A program made the translations under genes and the position numbers. Of a stretch of 64,000 nucleotides of DNA, positions 12,161 through 24,249 are shown piece after piece. Source of the DNA: Marasmius tenuissimus (lineage: Eukaryota; Basidiomycota; Agaricomycetes; Agaricales; Marasmiaceae). Positions within the stretch are counted from its first letter, which is position 1; every line of letters begins with the position of its first letter. Location of the stretch: the NCBI GenBank assembly GCA_029532415.1, contig JAQOTA010000006.1, forward strand, positions 277,398 to 341,397. The letters run 5' to 3'. The notes beneath the pieces were generated by a model. It was not told the DNA's origin, did no database searches, and was given only the letters and a program-made list of their open reading frames with translations.

Positions 12161-12406
12161 TGTTATATACCCCATATCAACTCTCTACCCTTTTCTCTCG
12201 TTTCCACAAGGACCCGTAGTACGTAGATCACGTACCGTCCACATACATTGTATCTGGGCATCATGGTTGTGTTTTCACGAGATCTCAAGAGTGCTCGTTG
12301 GCTCAGCGTTTTGAAGCTTGGATAGACGTGCTGTTTTCAGATGAACCCGGACCGTACAGTCAAGCGTAGTGGGTGCCTGACGGTCCATTATTGGACCTGC
12401 GCTTTA

Positions 12407-12436
12407 GCGCCCGGGCGCGACTCTGACCGAAACCAT
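12407..12436 (+). repeat. Recurrent box, copy 4 (between C1 and B1)
   Basis: GCGCCCGGGCGCGA then CTCTGACCGAAACCAT. It lies between divergent C1 and B1. Confidence 0.6.
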
Positions 12437-12459
12437 CAAATCAACCATCTTGTTTTACT

Positions 12460-13860
12460 TATTCACGTCTCCTTAGGCTGCAAGACCTCCTGAATGCTGG
12501 CCGGGACTAGTGTGTCACCGTGAAGCAGCCATCAGAGGGAATCGTTTTGAGGTTTCTGGCGTCACCGGGGATCGGTTGCCAGTTTTTCAATTTCAGGTCA
12601 TTCACAGTTCATCGTTCAACGTTCACGTTCATCGGCCAACGGGAACAGCTGTAGCCCCATGGAGATCCTCATAATAGCCCCTACTCTGCAGAAAATTATG
12701 GCTTCAAGCCTGAAGGTATGCTTCCTTCGTCCTGCACGTAAACTTTCGAGCTGATAATTTTCGTTTTCCAAGCCCAGCCTTTTTTTCTCCACCTCTGAAT
12801 CCTTGCGAATACCCAAATATCATACCATCGCTGCCATCACACGTTCCTTGTGCGACGTATGCCGCTTCTTCGCACACCTTGGCCCTCTCTCTTGTACACG
12901 AGAGAGCAGACTAGAAACGTTACAACGGAAGCCCCGATTGACGGAGCAAAGACGGGTTCGCTTGATATGGTCACGAAAAAAAGAGGATGGATGGCCTAAA
13001 TCCTGTAAGAGAATTGAACGGTACACCTCCTCCGCTTTTGTCATTTTCCCTCCAACTTTGTTCGGTTCATTTTTGACGTTCTGCTGACGTTCTCCCGTTA
13101 GCAGGTCTTTTTGGAAACCTATTTGAACTGAGAACCACTGCCGTTCTCTCTTGGGCTGTTCTCTCTTGGGCTGAAAGCTAAATCCCATTGGTGGACTCTG
13201 CAAGAGCGGCAATCCTTCACGCCCACACGGTGTTTCTCCCCGCCGTTCACCTACTTTCGCGTTCTGGCATCGAATGCGTCCAAAACTCGTCCTTGTCACC
13301 GAATTCTCGAAAATCAGTTTCATTGCCCACGCTACCACCTCGTTGCTGCGTCCGCAGACAGACCATGACGCTCTGCTCGCCATGCATACCGCCTCTCAGG
13401 CGATATGTCATCCTACCACCCGAGGCCTTGCCTCCGGTGACACTTTTGTCGTTGTTCGGCCAACACAACCAGGACAAATGACGCTATATTTCGGCCGACG
13501 CATGGGCCTACAAACCAGTCCGTGGTCTCAGATCAAGCTTGGGTGCCCAGAAGAGGCGTCTCCTCGCCAGAAACAGCCACATCGCAGCTCCGAGACACTA
13601 GCTGAGGTTTCGCCGTCTCTCAGACGGGAAGCCAACATGGCTTGAATATTATCGTCAAACTCTCCGCCGAATGCATTCGGTGACGCTGGAGTTTGTGTCG
13701 GCTCCAATTCCTGTCTATGGAATGGACATGCGCCGACCGAGTACGGCAACCGATTTTGCTAGGCCCGTGCCCTCCAAGGTCGTCCCTTCAAGCAAGAATA
13801 GGAACCCGAATAAACTAGCAACGTCTCGGAGGCAGAGGCAGAGGTGGAAGTAGAGGTGGA
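12460..13860 (+). pseudogene. Module B, copy B1
   Basis: Same block order as B0: GGCTGCAAGACCTCCTGAATG near 12477, GAAGGTATGCTTCC near 12713, an acceptor before GGTCTTTTTGGAAACC near 13104, and the AATCCCATTGGTGGACTCTG block near 13182. Open frames (13188-13481, 13274-13645) overlap in different phases, which suggests decay. Confidence 0.35.
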
Positions 13861-14960
13861 GGCTCAGGCAGCGCAGAGCAAGAATCAAAAGCTTGAGAGA
13901 GAGGGTCGAAAACCCTTAGACTGGTACGTCTCTCCACTGTCAAGTCAAGTTTGGTCTGGTCTCAATTCCTGACCGGCTACCTTCTAGTCCACCACAGTCC
14001 TCTGATCCAACGTCTCTAGCGATCCTATTACCTCGTCCTTCCCACAATCCATAATGATCGCCGCCATCTTCTTTATAGTCTTCATTCCAGCCAGTCTCTC
14101 GTTTGACACCTCTCACGTCTGGGCTTGATATCGGCTGGACTGAAATCCGACATCTGACATGTGGATTCTGAGCCCAAACGTGGATCCTCTCGTTCTACAG
14201 CTTCCAGGTCTGAATACCTACCTCTCACCCTCGTTCCTCCCAACACCACTATCACCGACTCGAGATTCTCCAGAAACGATTTGTTCTTTGGTATACGACC
14301 ACCGGATAGAGAAGAGACGCAACCGATCCCTCGTAGGCGGTAATCATGTGTTCGCTACCTACCGTCACCAACCTCCCTACAGATACCGACGCCTGCACCT
14401 TCGAGATCGAATACACAGCCTACAGGTCGGGATCCCGAAATTGGAGTTAGAGTGGGGAGTTGCCAATCTTGAGGACTCAGGAGTCGGGTCGGTCGCAGAG
14501 GCAGGGCTCATAGGGAAGAAAGATTGGGTTGGGGTGCTTTGGGAATCAGATTCAGCACCAGCACCTCCAGCATTTGTACCCGCATCGACAGAGATATCGA
14601 CGATGCCCGCGATTACGAGGGATGGTCGATGATCCGGAAGGGCTAGAGAAATCAAAACCCTCGACGACGACTCTCTTTGCCATACACCCTCGTCAAATCC
14701 GTTTCTTTTTCCTCATGTGTGCCTCTGCAGGTGGCGCTACGACGCACATCTTGGCCACCTGCAGCCTCTCCTCCTTCTCGGATACCGGAAAGTCTCGCGC
14801 AGAACATTTGCTGAAGAGAACCGAGTTAGGAGAATAGGGACTTGGGACCTACATGGCGACGTTGAGTAGAGTGGGCAGAGATATGTCGGAGAAGCAACGG
14901 AAAGGGCTTCAAGTACTCACCTCGGCACGAGTCCTGCTACTACATATCTCGTACCTTTAC
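13861..14960 (-). pseudogene. Module C, copy C2 (truncated)
   Basis: Minus-strand frame 14377-14655 (with TDPTPESS and a Ser-rich stretch) and the conserved 5' exon end (ctcacctcggcacg, 14918-14931) identify a further C copy. The 3' part carrying GLQDIGLKYARE is not found, so the copy is shorter than C1, C3 and C5. Confidence 0.35.
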
Positions 14961-15162
14961 GCTCTTTACTCCATTCTAGTATGTATGAGTATCAGCGTTG
15001 GGTATTACGAAGCTATACGCTCACTATATACGATAAGACCACTTTTTTTTGCGCTAAATTTAGCCACCTGTGCCTTCAATAGCTGTTTTGCTCCCGAAAT
15101 GTACTGCAGAGTTGATTGTAGTGGTAGGCGCGTGGCGATCCAAGTTGAAATCTGTGGCCTTA

Positions 15163-15195
15163 GCGCCCGTACTCCATGCTGACCAAAAACCATCA
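15163..15195 (+). repeat. Recurrent box, copy 5 (between C2 and B2)
   Basis: GCGCCCGTACTCCATG, then CTGACCAAAAACCATCAC. A diverged copy, again between C (minus) and B (plus). Confidence 0.5.
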
Positions 15196-15199
15196 CGTC

Positions 15200-16690
15200 C
15201 AATAACCAGCGGCAAACCACCTTCGTCTCACTCCAGCTCACTCCGTTATCTCACTCCTCGGTCATCCACATAACCTTCAGAAGGTTACTCCGGGAAAGGT
15301 AGAGCTCAGTCGACGCTGTGATGTAGTGATCTAGAGAGTTACTCGTGAGCAACCATTTCCTCGGCCTGTCCTCCATTCTAACGTTCAACCTTTTAGCTAG
15401 TAAGAACGGAACTCATCTCTCAAACAACCTCGTACCAGCTGTCACTGAGGACAATCTGATTCCAAGGTGTGGTTTTCTCCGCGTTGTGTGCATGAACATT
15501 CGAGCTGAGTGCTATTCCGCTTTTGTTACGGGCAGTTCAGCTCGAGAGCGCGTACCAGAAAAACAATCCGAACGAACACCGATAACCTTGCTAGCTCTGG
15601 CCGCTTAACGGAAGCAGAGAGGAGAGTGTTGTTTGTCCGATTCTTGTGGTACAGTATGTTTCCTTCTCGTTTACTTTTTCATCTTTTCTCTCTCAAGATC
15701 GACTCTTTTTACACTCACACTCGTTCGACTTTTCTCACTGCCTTATGCTGATTTTTCCTCTACCTGTAGGACGCTTTTGGCTTCCAGTTGAGCCACTGCA
15801 ATCATCGATTTCCGACGGACGGTCGAGGCTCCGAGAATGTCATCATGAGACTTGAGTGGACTTTGCACGCCAGGCGACCTCACCGTTCACGCACACAACG
15901 GCTGTATTCGTGTTTTGCTGGCTATTGAGGCTCGGTGTTTCGTCTCCTCAAAATGCTGTGTGAGTTATCTCTGGTCCCCAACTGTGCCATCTAATATCTG
16001 ACCAGTTCCGTTCGCAGTAGTCTCTACATGATGAAAGACACCGCATCATCTCCCCGTAGTCGAACGATCCGGTCATCCTACCCTCCACATTCTCAACTGT
16101 TGCGCTCTACCTGGTCCTCACGAACATCGACCGAAAGCACCCTTCGCTACCCGACCACACTGGTGCCACATTGGGCAGAGATTATCCCCCCGCCTGGTTT
16201 TTACCGTCGTGTCTTGACTGCTGGAGAACCGACCTCGGCCTTGATACCTGGACTAGAGGGAGGTGTCGGGGGGTTACCCGTTGCAGGATAAGGATAGGGT
16301 GGAGGGTTGGGCTTCGCAGCAGATGAAGACCTGGATGAGTTGAGACTCCGGCTTCAAGATCCCTTACCGCTTGAGAAGGATATGGCTTCGATTTTCCGCA
16401 TAGGAAGACACGGATCTCTTGTCGCCTACCTACCATTGTCAACATTCCGACTCCTCGGTCTCGACGACGATGCACCTTCCAACCACGTCCACCGGCCTTC
16501 CGATATCTGTAGTGGCCACAACTCGAACACGGCCGGCTTGGATATCGTTTGCAGAGCTACCATGCATGCACGATTCTACGGGCGTCACGAAACCGATCTT
16601 TGAACCTACTTAGAGACCGCTCGAGACTGCTCTCCTACGCCATGATAGCTCGGATCAAAAGCAACGAGGTCTTGTTCGGATACAGACAGT
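15200..16690 (+). pseudogene. Module B, copy B2
   Basis: Contains the B block CAACCTCGTACCAGCTGTCA near 15428 and the CTGTAGGACGCTTTTGGCTT acceptor block near 15765. The 3' part (16300-16560) resembles the DNA preceding G3 (26740-26800). Frames are short and shift phase. Confidence 0.3.
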
Positions 16691-17155
16691 GATGGTCGGA
16701 ATATCGGCGAGGGACGAGGGATGTGAAGTGGATTTCAATTGGAGCGGGGAAATGATGAGGCTTCTATCATCGCAGCTGGTGAGGACTCGCGTAGAGCGGA
16801 TGGTAGCAGCGCTTGGACCTAGAGCTTCTCGGAGTATATGGTTAGGACGGGGCCTTAGAGGTGAGCGCCTGTGCTCGTTCATGTCAGGAATTGCGCTGAT
16901 TGAACTTTGATACAGTGGATACACATGAGAGATGGTAGGGTAAATATGGATACCACCATGTCACTATCAATTGACCTGAATACAAACTTTGACATTGATG
17001 TGGGTTTGCCCGTCCCGGAGCGTCTCAGAAGGACCACGGGGTCACTCATGCTGTAGACCTCGAATGATGATTCCCATGTTGATGTATCTACGGACAGCGC
17101 TCATGGGAGATATGGAGGTGATATGGGCTCGTGCGGGACATGAGGCAGCTGAGAA
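16690..17155 (+). repeat. Module G, copy G2
   Basis: Homologous to the G modules upstream of A1 and A3. The segment around 17004-17125 (gtttgcccgtcccgg onward) matches 5220-5360 and 27209-27360. Short plus-strand reading, no named product. Confidence 0.35.
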
Positions 17156-17267
17156 GTTTTCACTTAAGATGGACCGTCCTTGAGTTTGACACCCCCCACC
17201 ATCACTTCCATCATCTTGCACCTTCCCTCATTCCTTTCCCCCCAACTTGTCTTCCTGTCCTAAGAAT
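17156..17267 (+). promoter_or_regulatory. Conserved upstream region of A2
   Basis: TTTTCACTTAAGATGGACCG, a CACCCCCCACC block and a pyrimidine-rich run before the ATG, as upstream of A1 and A3. Confidence 0.5.
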
Positions 17268-19547
17268 ATGGCCTCTTACTTCTCCAATGCTCGATGGACA
17301 AAGATAGGAGCCAATGCTACTATTCAAACCGTGGCTGGAGATGCAATCACAAACATCTACAACAATGCAGAGAGTGCAGATCGAGTGACTCTGGTAAGTA
17401 TTTGTCTGCATGGTTTTCGGTTGTATTTCTAAATCTTGCCTTTAGTACGGTAGGACGGTTAGAAGGATAATCGAAGGCGACATCAAGCTTCGACACCAGC
17501 TATCGTCCAAGGTCCTGACGGTCAACGTCGACTCGCAAAGGGGAGGATCGACATCCGAGCCGGGTTTACGGGCAGTCAAAGTGAACCAAAGGGCAAAAGA
17601 TTCCATTTTTCGACGTTGTCTCCGGTCCAAGATTTTGTCAATCGTCAGCAAGCCACGAGAGGGGCTCTCAACATCAAGAGCATCGCCAGGGTCGTCGCAG
17701 GTAATCAAAGTGAAGAAAACAGAGCACACCGCCGAGATACATGGACATGCGGGATTGTTTACGGTCACGACTCTTGAGCCAATCGACGAGAACGATCGGG
17801 ACAAATTTGATGAGGTGAGGATCAGCATTCAAATAGAGTGGAATGACTTCATGATCAGTTTTAGATTGCGAACGGTTACCTCGAGGCAGTGATGTCCTGG
17901 CGGCGAGTAGGCGAGCTACCCATCTGTCACTAAGTATAACGGGAAGTTGCAGGTCGGCGCTGCTGATTCAGGTATTCGCGGTGGCCGAGTCGAGTGTGTT
18001 GACATTGATAGTTCACGATGGTAGGCTTTTCGTCGGGAAATTTGATTGCGGGCGCTGAAAGAGCTGTAGAACTTGCGAACGGAGACGAGTTCACTGATCA
18101 GTATTGGGAAAAGGAAATGATTGTATTCCACTACCTTTCATATACACACGTATGTCCAATCATTGAGCCTGGTGTCCCAGCTGAGAAGTGCCCTTAGGAT
18201 GTTGCGATCCAGTCTTTGCGCGCCAACGAGACGACGAGATTTCCGGTGAGCTGGTTATTTTTAGCATTGGATGGGGAATAATAGAAGACAGGTGACGTAT
18301 CGTCTGGAAGACTGGTCTTTCAATCTCAAAACCCTTTCCTGGCATTACGACCTGGCTTCCATCTCCCTCGATCCACCGAGCAAGAAAGACCTCCTACCGC
18401 TCCTCAATCCACTACCACCACTTTGCCAAGAAACCCTTCCACAACTAAACACCGCCGAAATCACCGCCCACATCGAGGAAACTCTCGGCGATGTTTTGAA
18501 CCTGATTGCGTCATCTGGAGGGAGCTGGAGAATCGACCTGTCACGCTACGCCCGACATGGGCTTTTGACTTTCGGCGCTGTTGTCGACAGAAACAAACGC
18601 GGAATTCTCGCCCACCTTCCGTCCACTCCCTCCCCTGAATGGTACTGCCAGACCCGCAATTCCAATGTGAAAGCCAGCTTGTCTGGCTCAGGTATGTCCG
18701 CCTTTCAACACCATCTTCCTCTTACTGACTTGATCTCAGGGCGAGTGGATTTGACATTCCACAAGACCGGTGACGTGCAAGTGGACCTCGAGTTCGGCTT
18801 GCGCATACCAGACAACAAACGCAACCAACTTTGTTGCGCCTACCTCTCCCAGTCCCTCCACATTTGCAATGACTCTGAAGATGTAGAAGATGTTGGTGAG
18901 TATTCCCTTATGCGTTGCTGTTTTCCTTTGTCTGATCTTTTCGCTCCCGAGTTTATGTCAATCACGTCGGGTTCAACCTCAAGGGTACATTCTTCAACAA
19001 CCCCACCACATCTACCCCGCCAGCATATCTCTTTGTCCCATGTCTACGCACCGAACTCACCAACAATCTGTGCTGTGTCCGTCATCCGCTCCCTCAAAGC
19101 CTATTCTACTGGGCCCACGACCGACAGGGAAGGAATGTCATTTCTGAAAAGGATTGGAACGAATTTGGGATCCCCGAGTTGAGGGTGAAGGAATGGATTG
19201 GTACTTACTGGTACAATGAGGATTACACGTGCGTCCGAGATCATCTTTCAAGGAACTATGATATGGATGGGAGGCAATACGCTCGTGATCATGGGTATCC
19301 CGAGCTGATTTGTGGTGAGTTGCATTCTCTTTCTGAACCGACACCCCATTGACACTGTTTCTTTTTCTCAGCCGATCCTCACGTTGCCGCGAGAGTGGAG
19401 GAGCTTGAAGACTCAGGCTCAGATGCAGACCTCGAAGACTCAGACGCAGACTCTGAAACTTCTTCCTCATGCTCACAACCTACATCCGCATCCTCCTCCT
19501 CGCTTGTGGAGGCACTCGCAGAAGATACTCCGACGTTACCGTATTGA
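17268..19547 (+). CDS. Gene A2, ten-exon agaricomycete orphan protein (607 aa)
   Basis: Exons: 17268-17393, 17446-17814, 17865-17902, 17953-18020, 18070-18149, 18198-18245, 18292-18691, 18740-18895, 18952-19314, 19372-19547, summing to 1824 nt without a stop. All introns are GT-AG except the third, whose donor is GC (CG|GCGAGT), in a good context for a GC-AG intron. The N-terminus has IGANATIQTVAGDAITNIYN. The central part includes VFAVAESSVLTLIVHD and WSFNLKTLSWHYDLASISL. The acidic, serine-rich tail differs most from A1. Function unknown. An alternative is loss of function if the GC donor is not used; intron retention there would disrupt the reading. Confidence 0.75.
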
Positions 19548-19949
19548 CTGGAGCACGGCGGCCGGACTCACTGGGCCAAATGTGGTTTCTTGAGGAAGTG
19601 GTGTACGTACCAGGTCTTCATACTATCTGCACACAGCCGCTTCTCTCGTGTCTAATAGATGATCTTCAGATATCCGTTGGTCTCAACGAGCCACGTCCGT
19701 TCGAACCAACACAGACAGTGTCTCTCGAGTCACTACTTCAAATTTTATACTTTCAACTACCCAATCGACATCTATACAGGTTCCTATGGACCCATTTCAA
19801 TTTCGACTGAATAGTACCTCTTGTTTAATTATATGTATGGCTCGAATACGCATGTTCTAAAACAATATACGAGGGATAATCCAATGAACTTTGCCTATCA
19901 CGAATATCCGTAGTACAAAATCCATATGAGGAGAGAGAAGTGAGGAATG
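19548..19949. other. 3' flank of A2 and spacer
   Basis: No gene. Shares the A 3' flank with A1 and A3. Its right half (from about 19830) is homologous to the spacer between A4 and functional INO1 (about 60640-60730). Confidence 0.5.
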
Positions 19950-20312
19950 AGTTTGTGTACCGAGGGCGATGGACATGGAACGGTTGAATACATACTGGGC
20001 CAGGCTTGACCTGAGGGAACTTCAAGCAGACAGCACAACAGCAGAAGGACTGAGTAAAGAGGCGTGAATCCCTCACTGCCCTTGCGCTCAGTGAGGATGA
20101 TGAGGCCGTAGATTAAAGGTTTCCTGATGCCCGGAGAGACGGGGTCAGACAGGAAACGAGATTCGAAAACATACAACCCACCTGAAACCTCGCACTCGTC
20201 GAAGTCGACCTTCTACCGCAGAAGATCTCCGAATAGCACTCGTCGATGGCCCTCTTTGAATCATCGGAGGCGGGAGCGTGATGCGGTCTGAGTGTCCGTC
20301 CTCTCAGACGTA
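19950..20312 (-). pseudogene. INO1 3' relic I2
   Basis: Minus-strand pieces include YGLIILTERKGSEGF (INO1 exon 3) and [21 protein letters not shown] (exon 2 end, functional version [15 protein letters not shown]). The last INO1 exon is absent, as in I1 and I3. INO1 similarity ends near 20312, at about the same homologous point as I1 and I3. Confidence 0.85.
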
Positions 20313-21130
20313 GACAACCGGTGAGGGAAGGCTGGGTTGAACCGTTGGACATGTAGGCGATGTCAAGACCTATTTTTGAGCTGATGAGATATTTGTCGTG
20401 GCTGAGCGATCGGGGGGAGAGTGTAGACTTCACGAGTACCGTCAAAATGAAAGTGACCGATATTCAGCGACTAGTGAAATGCGGGAATGTCGGATTGAGT
20501 GCCAGAAAAGCAGATACGGTGAGTCGGGGTCAACGTCGATATGATTGGTGCCTACAAGCTCAACTTCCGACGCTCCATCAATGCTTCTGTCCATTCCGGC
20601 GACCTGTCCCCCTGCTCTGGTTATCCTCGGCGCCTCCATCTAACTCTCTCTGTTTGGCGGAGCCCACTTCCTCGCCAATCCCTTCGGATTGCACAGCAGA
20701 GAAACCGTACTAACGAGCAGACTTCTCTTGATCCGGATGCCAGCAGCAACCAGTTTTCCAGCGGCAACACGTTGGGTGGGCCACAGATTCTCCTAGTCTG
20801 CCTTGAGCGGATTCCGAAAAGACGAGACCACGGAACAGGGTACGTGGCTCACTTTGGGTGCAATAAGATCATCCCGAATTCGAAGGGTTCGCATGGCCGG
20901 AGTGTTTGGTGCAGGGAAGCCGTTATTGAGAGCTTATATTCCGAGAATCTTGCCTGCTACAAGAGGGAAATTGTCAGGGAATATATGAGGGCAAGTTCAA
21001 TTCACATACAACATACCTCAAAATCGTCTTCGAGGTCCGAGTCGGCGAGGTTAACGATACGAAGGATGGAGATGTCCTGAAGAGAACCGTTGACCGGTGA
21101 CATCTCGACTTCCATACCATCAATCGTGAC
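20313..21130 (-). pseudogene. Module E, copy E2
   Basis: Minus-strand frame 20442-20639 reads MDRSIDGASEVELVGTNHID. Another block near 21010-21110 reads NVTIDGMEVEMSPVNGSLQD and continues to a GTATGT donor. Homologous to E1. The family is not recognised, and the exons were not assembled into one product. Confidence 0.4.
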
Positions 21131-22010
21131 GTTGGGATAAACTGCGTGTGTCACTATCAGCAACAGGGGGTCGAGTTGTATCCAGCTCGATGCCTACAGC
21201 GGAACTCAAATGTCATGAGGGCGAGGAAGGTAGGATGAGGAATACCCATGGTCGAAGATGTAGACTTCAAGTTGGTGAATCAGGGCTTGTCAACGAAAGA
21301 CGGCATCCTTTCGGACCCCAGCCCTCAATGGTACCTTGATCGTTCGAGATTCGAGTCTCCCTGGACATTCTCTATTCCGGTATTGGGACGAGGGTCGGTT
21401 ACGCAGCTTTCGAGAGTTGAGAAGATCATCTGAGCCATCACCATCCCGCCCGAGGTGATACCGAAACGCGATATCACCAGTTCTCTCGGTGGAAAAAGGT
21501 ACTCCGAGTGCGTGTTTAATGAGAATAGGCATCGAATCGCAGCTATGGTCAGCCCGAGCGGGACGACACAGTGATGTGGCTTATGAATGCAGACACTGGA
21601 TCTTGTTTGGGAGGTATCCAAAACAGTAAGACGAGATCGACGGGTTTGGGTCCCTCCATAACCAGAGGGTGAGGAAGAGAGACTGAGTGTGGAGAAGAGA
21701 ACTGATGATTTCTTGCGGAGAGGCTACTGGTGATGGGTATTCATTGCGAGGAAATGATAGAGTTGACCTTTAATGTAAACAGACGTCAGCCAGGAGTAAG
21801 ACAGTGGCGAGACGAGAGACGAAGGTGAAGGAAGAGCGCAGGTGAAGAATACAACCTACATCAAGCGGTTTATTTCCTTTTGGGCGAGCATTCAAGGTTG
21901 CAAAGACTTATCGAGGTCGATTTCGGGCCTTTTGGTGTGGTGGATCATCCATTGAATATCCTCTGAGGCAGGTGAGCATTGTAACGCGTTGAGTGAGCTT
22001 CGAGCTGCGG
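21131..22010 (-). pseudogene. Module D, copy D2
   Basis: Minus-strand frame 21325-21621 contains VCIHKPHHCVVPLGLTIAAI and FSTLESCVTDPRPNTG, matching D1. Decayed: frames stop before and after. Confidence 0.5.
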
Positions 22011-22307
22011 GATATTCGTAGTCCATAGTCTCTTATTTCCTCAGAGAGGTAACCCGAGCTTTCTTCTCCTCCTGACGAGGTTATACATCACGCCATTGCG
22101 ATTTCGGAGGTATCTCTACCAATGTTTTAGTGAGCACACCAGGAACACGGTTTGCTGTGATTCTGCTTACCGAGTGCAAAGAGAAAAAAACATAATCCTA
22201 ACCTCATATGAGGGCTGCTGCTGCCTTGGTTGGCAATCCATTCTTTATTGAGACTCGATCCGGAGGAGTCATGGTGGTCGTCGCTGTAAAGGCATGCAGA
22301 GAGAATT

Positions 22308-22339
22308 GGCGCCCGTGCTCAAACTCTCACAGAAACTAC
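22308..22339 (+). repeat. Recurrent box, copy 6
   Basis: GGCGCCCGTGCTC then AACTCTCACAGAAACTAC, with ATGGTGGTCGTCGCTGT upstream and an ATG at 22341. Confidence 0.6.
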
Positions 22340-22379
22340 GATGAGCCCTTGTCTATCCGCACACTCATCAATTGCCCAC

Positions 22380-23960
22380 ACCAACCACCTCTTTATAACG
22401 ACTCTGGTGCCAATTGAAAATTGATGATTCCGACCACAGCAAACTCGTTGTACACACAGCCAGAAATAAAAACAGATGACTCCCCAACACATCCGACGGA
22501 GATGTTACCCGCAACAGATTCAAACTTTCGACTTCCAATGATTTTCTTGCGTATCTCAAGGCTATATCTTGAAGACCCCGAGGATGACACACCAACTTGC
22601 CGGACATTGGTTTGGACGCTGGGGGTGAAGAAGATCGACGGGATTGGGCGATTGGCGGGAGAAGATGTGGGGGGATCCTTCAGGTTGAGCTCAGGTGGAC
22701 AGAAGAGGTGTCTCATCCCGCGAGTACAATCAACACCGCTGAAGCTGAGACTCAATGACTCTCAGACGGCTAACCACCAAGGCTGGAATCTCATCGAACG
22801 CCTTTCAGTTGGTTCAAGGCGTTCAGCTACGTCACTATCCGCGACGAGCGGCGAACGAGTAGCATTTTTGACCTCTTTGCCCTCCAAGGTCGCCCTTGTT
22901 GGACAAGAATCGGACGGTCGGACCGAAGATGTCTTGGAGGTGGATGTGGGAGCAGAAGTGGAGGGGGCGGGGAAGAGGTGTTTGAGAGAGGGTTGGAGTT
23001 GTTCGTATGTCTTTGGTCTTTTCACGATGGCGATGCCAATCGTTGACTTTTTTTACTTTTTGGTCCCCAGACATCTCGTCCTACGTCCCCACCGTTCCTA
23101 TCACGCCCAAACACGCCTAGTGCATCACGATTACGATTGCCTCGAGCCTCTCATTTGACATCTTTCTCTGCTAGACCCAACCACAGACCTCGGTCCCTCG
23201 GTCTCGCATCTATCGCATACGATGTCGAAACCTGAAACCCCCCATTTTTACCTCCAAGATCTAGCTCGAATCCCGACCAGTACTCCCCATAGTGATGGGA
23301 TCTTCCTCCTCAATAACACAACGAAAACTCAAGGTTCTCGTCGAGCACCGGACAATGAAAATACGAATCCGATTCCTCTCAACTAGTTATCACGATCCCA
23401 CAATGCACCATCGCCAACCTCAATACAGATACCGATGCCTACGCCTATAAGCTGACAGGTGTCTTCTTCGTCATCATTTTCGGTATCCACAAGTCAAGAG
23501 TTAGCGTGTAAAGTCAGTCGTCGAGGTTCCCTACCTGGGAGAGCCAGGTCAAGGTCGGATAGAGAGGAGGAAGGATGGGCTTGAGGGTTTCACTTGCGAC
23601 TTCAGGATCCGTCGCCTCCACCATCTGCATCGAACCAGCGTTATTTGCGGTTGCGAGTGACGATTCGGAGGTGAAGGTTCTACCACAATCCTGATAACGC
23701 TTCTCTGCTCGGCTTTCCCCTGTTCATTCCATAGTCCACCAAACCTCTTTCATACACGCCTCATACTTGGCGCTACGGCAGATACTTTGGCCACGCTACT
23801 CGAATTTATCCAGGCCAGGGGTGTTGAGCTGCTTCGAGCAACGGGAATCGGAATGGGCGGCCAGCACTTAGACTGTTGTACGTTGGTTGATGTGTCAGAC
23901 CAACGGGAGGAGGGACATCAAGTTCTCACTCCGGCGCGTAGCCTTTTATGTACTCGATAC
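22380..23960 (-). pseudogene. Module C, copy C3
   Basis: Minus-strand frames 22393-22755 (MSLSFSGVDCTRGMRHLFC) and 22368-22607 (GLQDIALRYARKS) align with C1 and C5. The upstream exon reads ATDPEVASE. The 5' end has the shared ctccggcgcg exon end near 23930. Continuity is broken in places; unknown family. Confidence 0.4.
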
Positions 23961-24201
23961 CAACTCTACTTATCTTCTTACCTCGTTTCAAAGGGGACTC
24001 GTACGTAGATTATGTACCGTCTGCACTGTATTCAAGCAACACAGTTGTACTTTTTACAAGGCCATATCCCAGGGTGAAACGGCCTTGTCCTCATCGATTC
24101 AGCGTTTCGAGCATCCATTTGATGGATGTGTCGCTCTTGAGATGCACTGTACAGTCAGTCATAGTGGTGAGTGCCTGGTGGTCCATTTGACCTGCGCTTT
24201 A

Positions 24202-24233
24202 GCGCCTGTGCGCGACTCTGACTGAAACCACCA
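24202..24233 (+). repeat. Recurrent box, copy 7 (between C3 and B3)
   Basis: GCGCCTGTGCGCGA then CTCTGACTGAAACCACC, between divergent C3 and B3. Confidence 0.6.
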
Positions 24234-24249
24234 CAGCACCACCCTCTCA

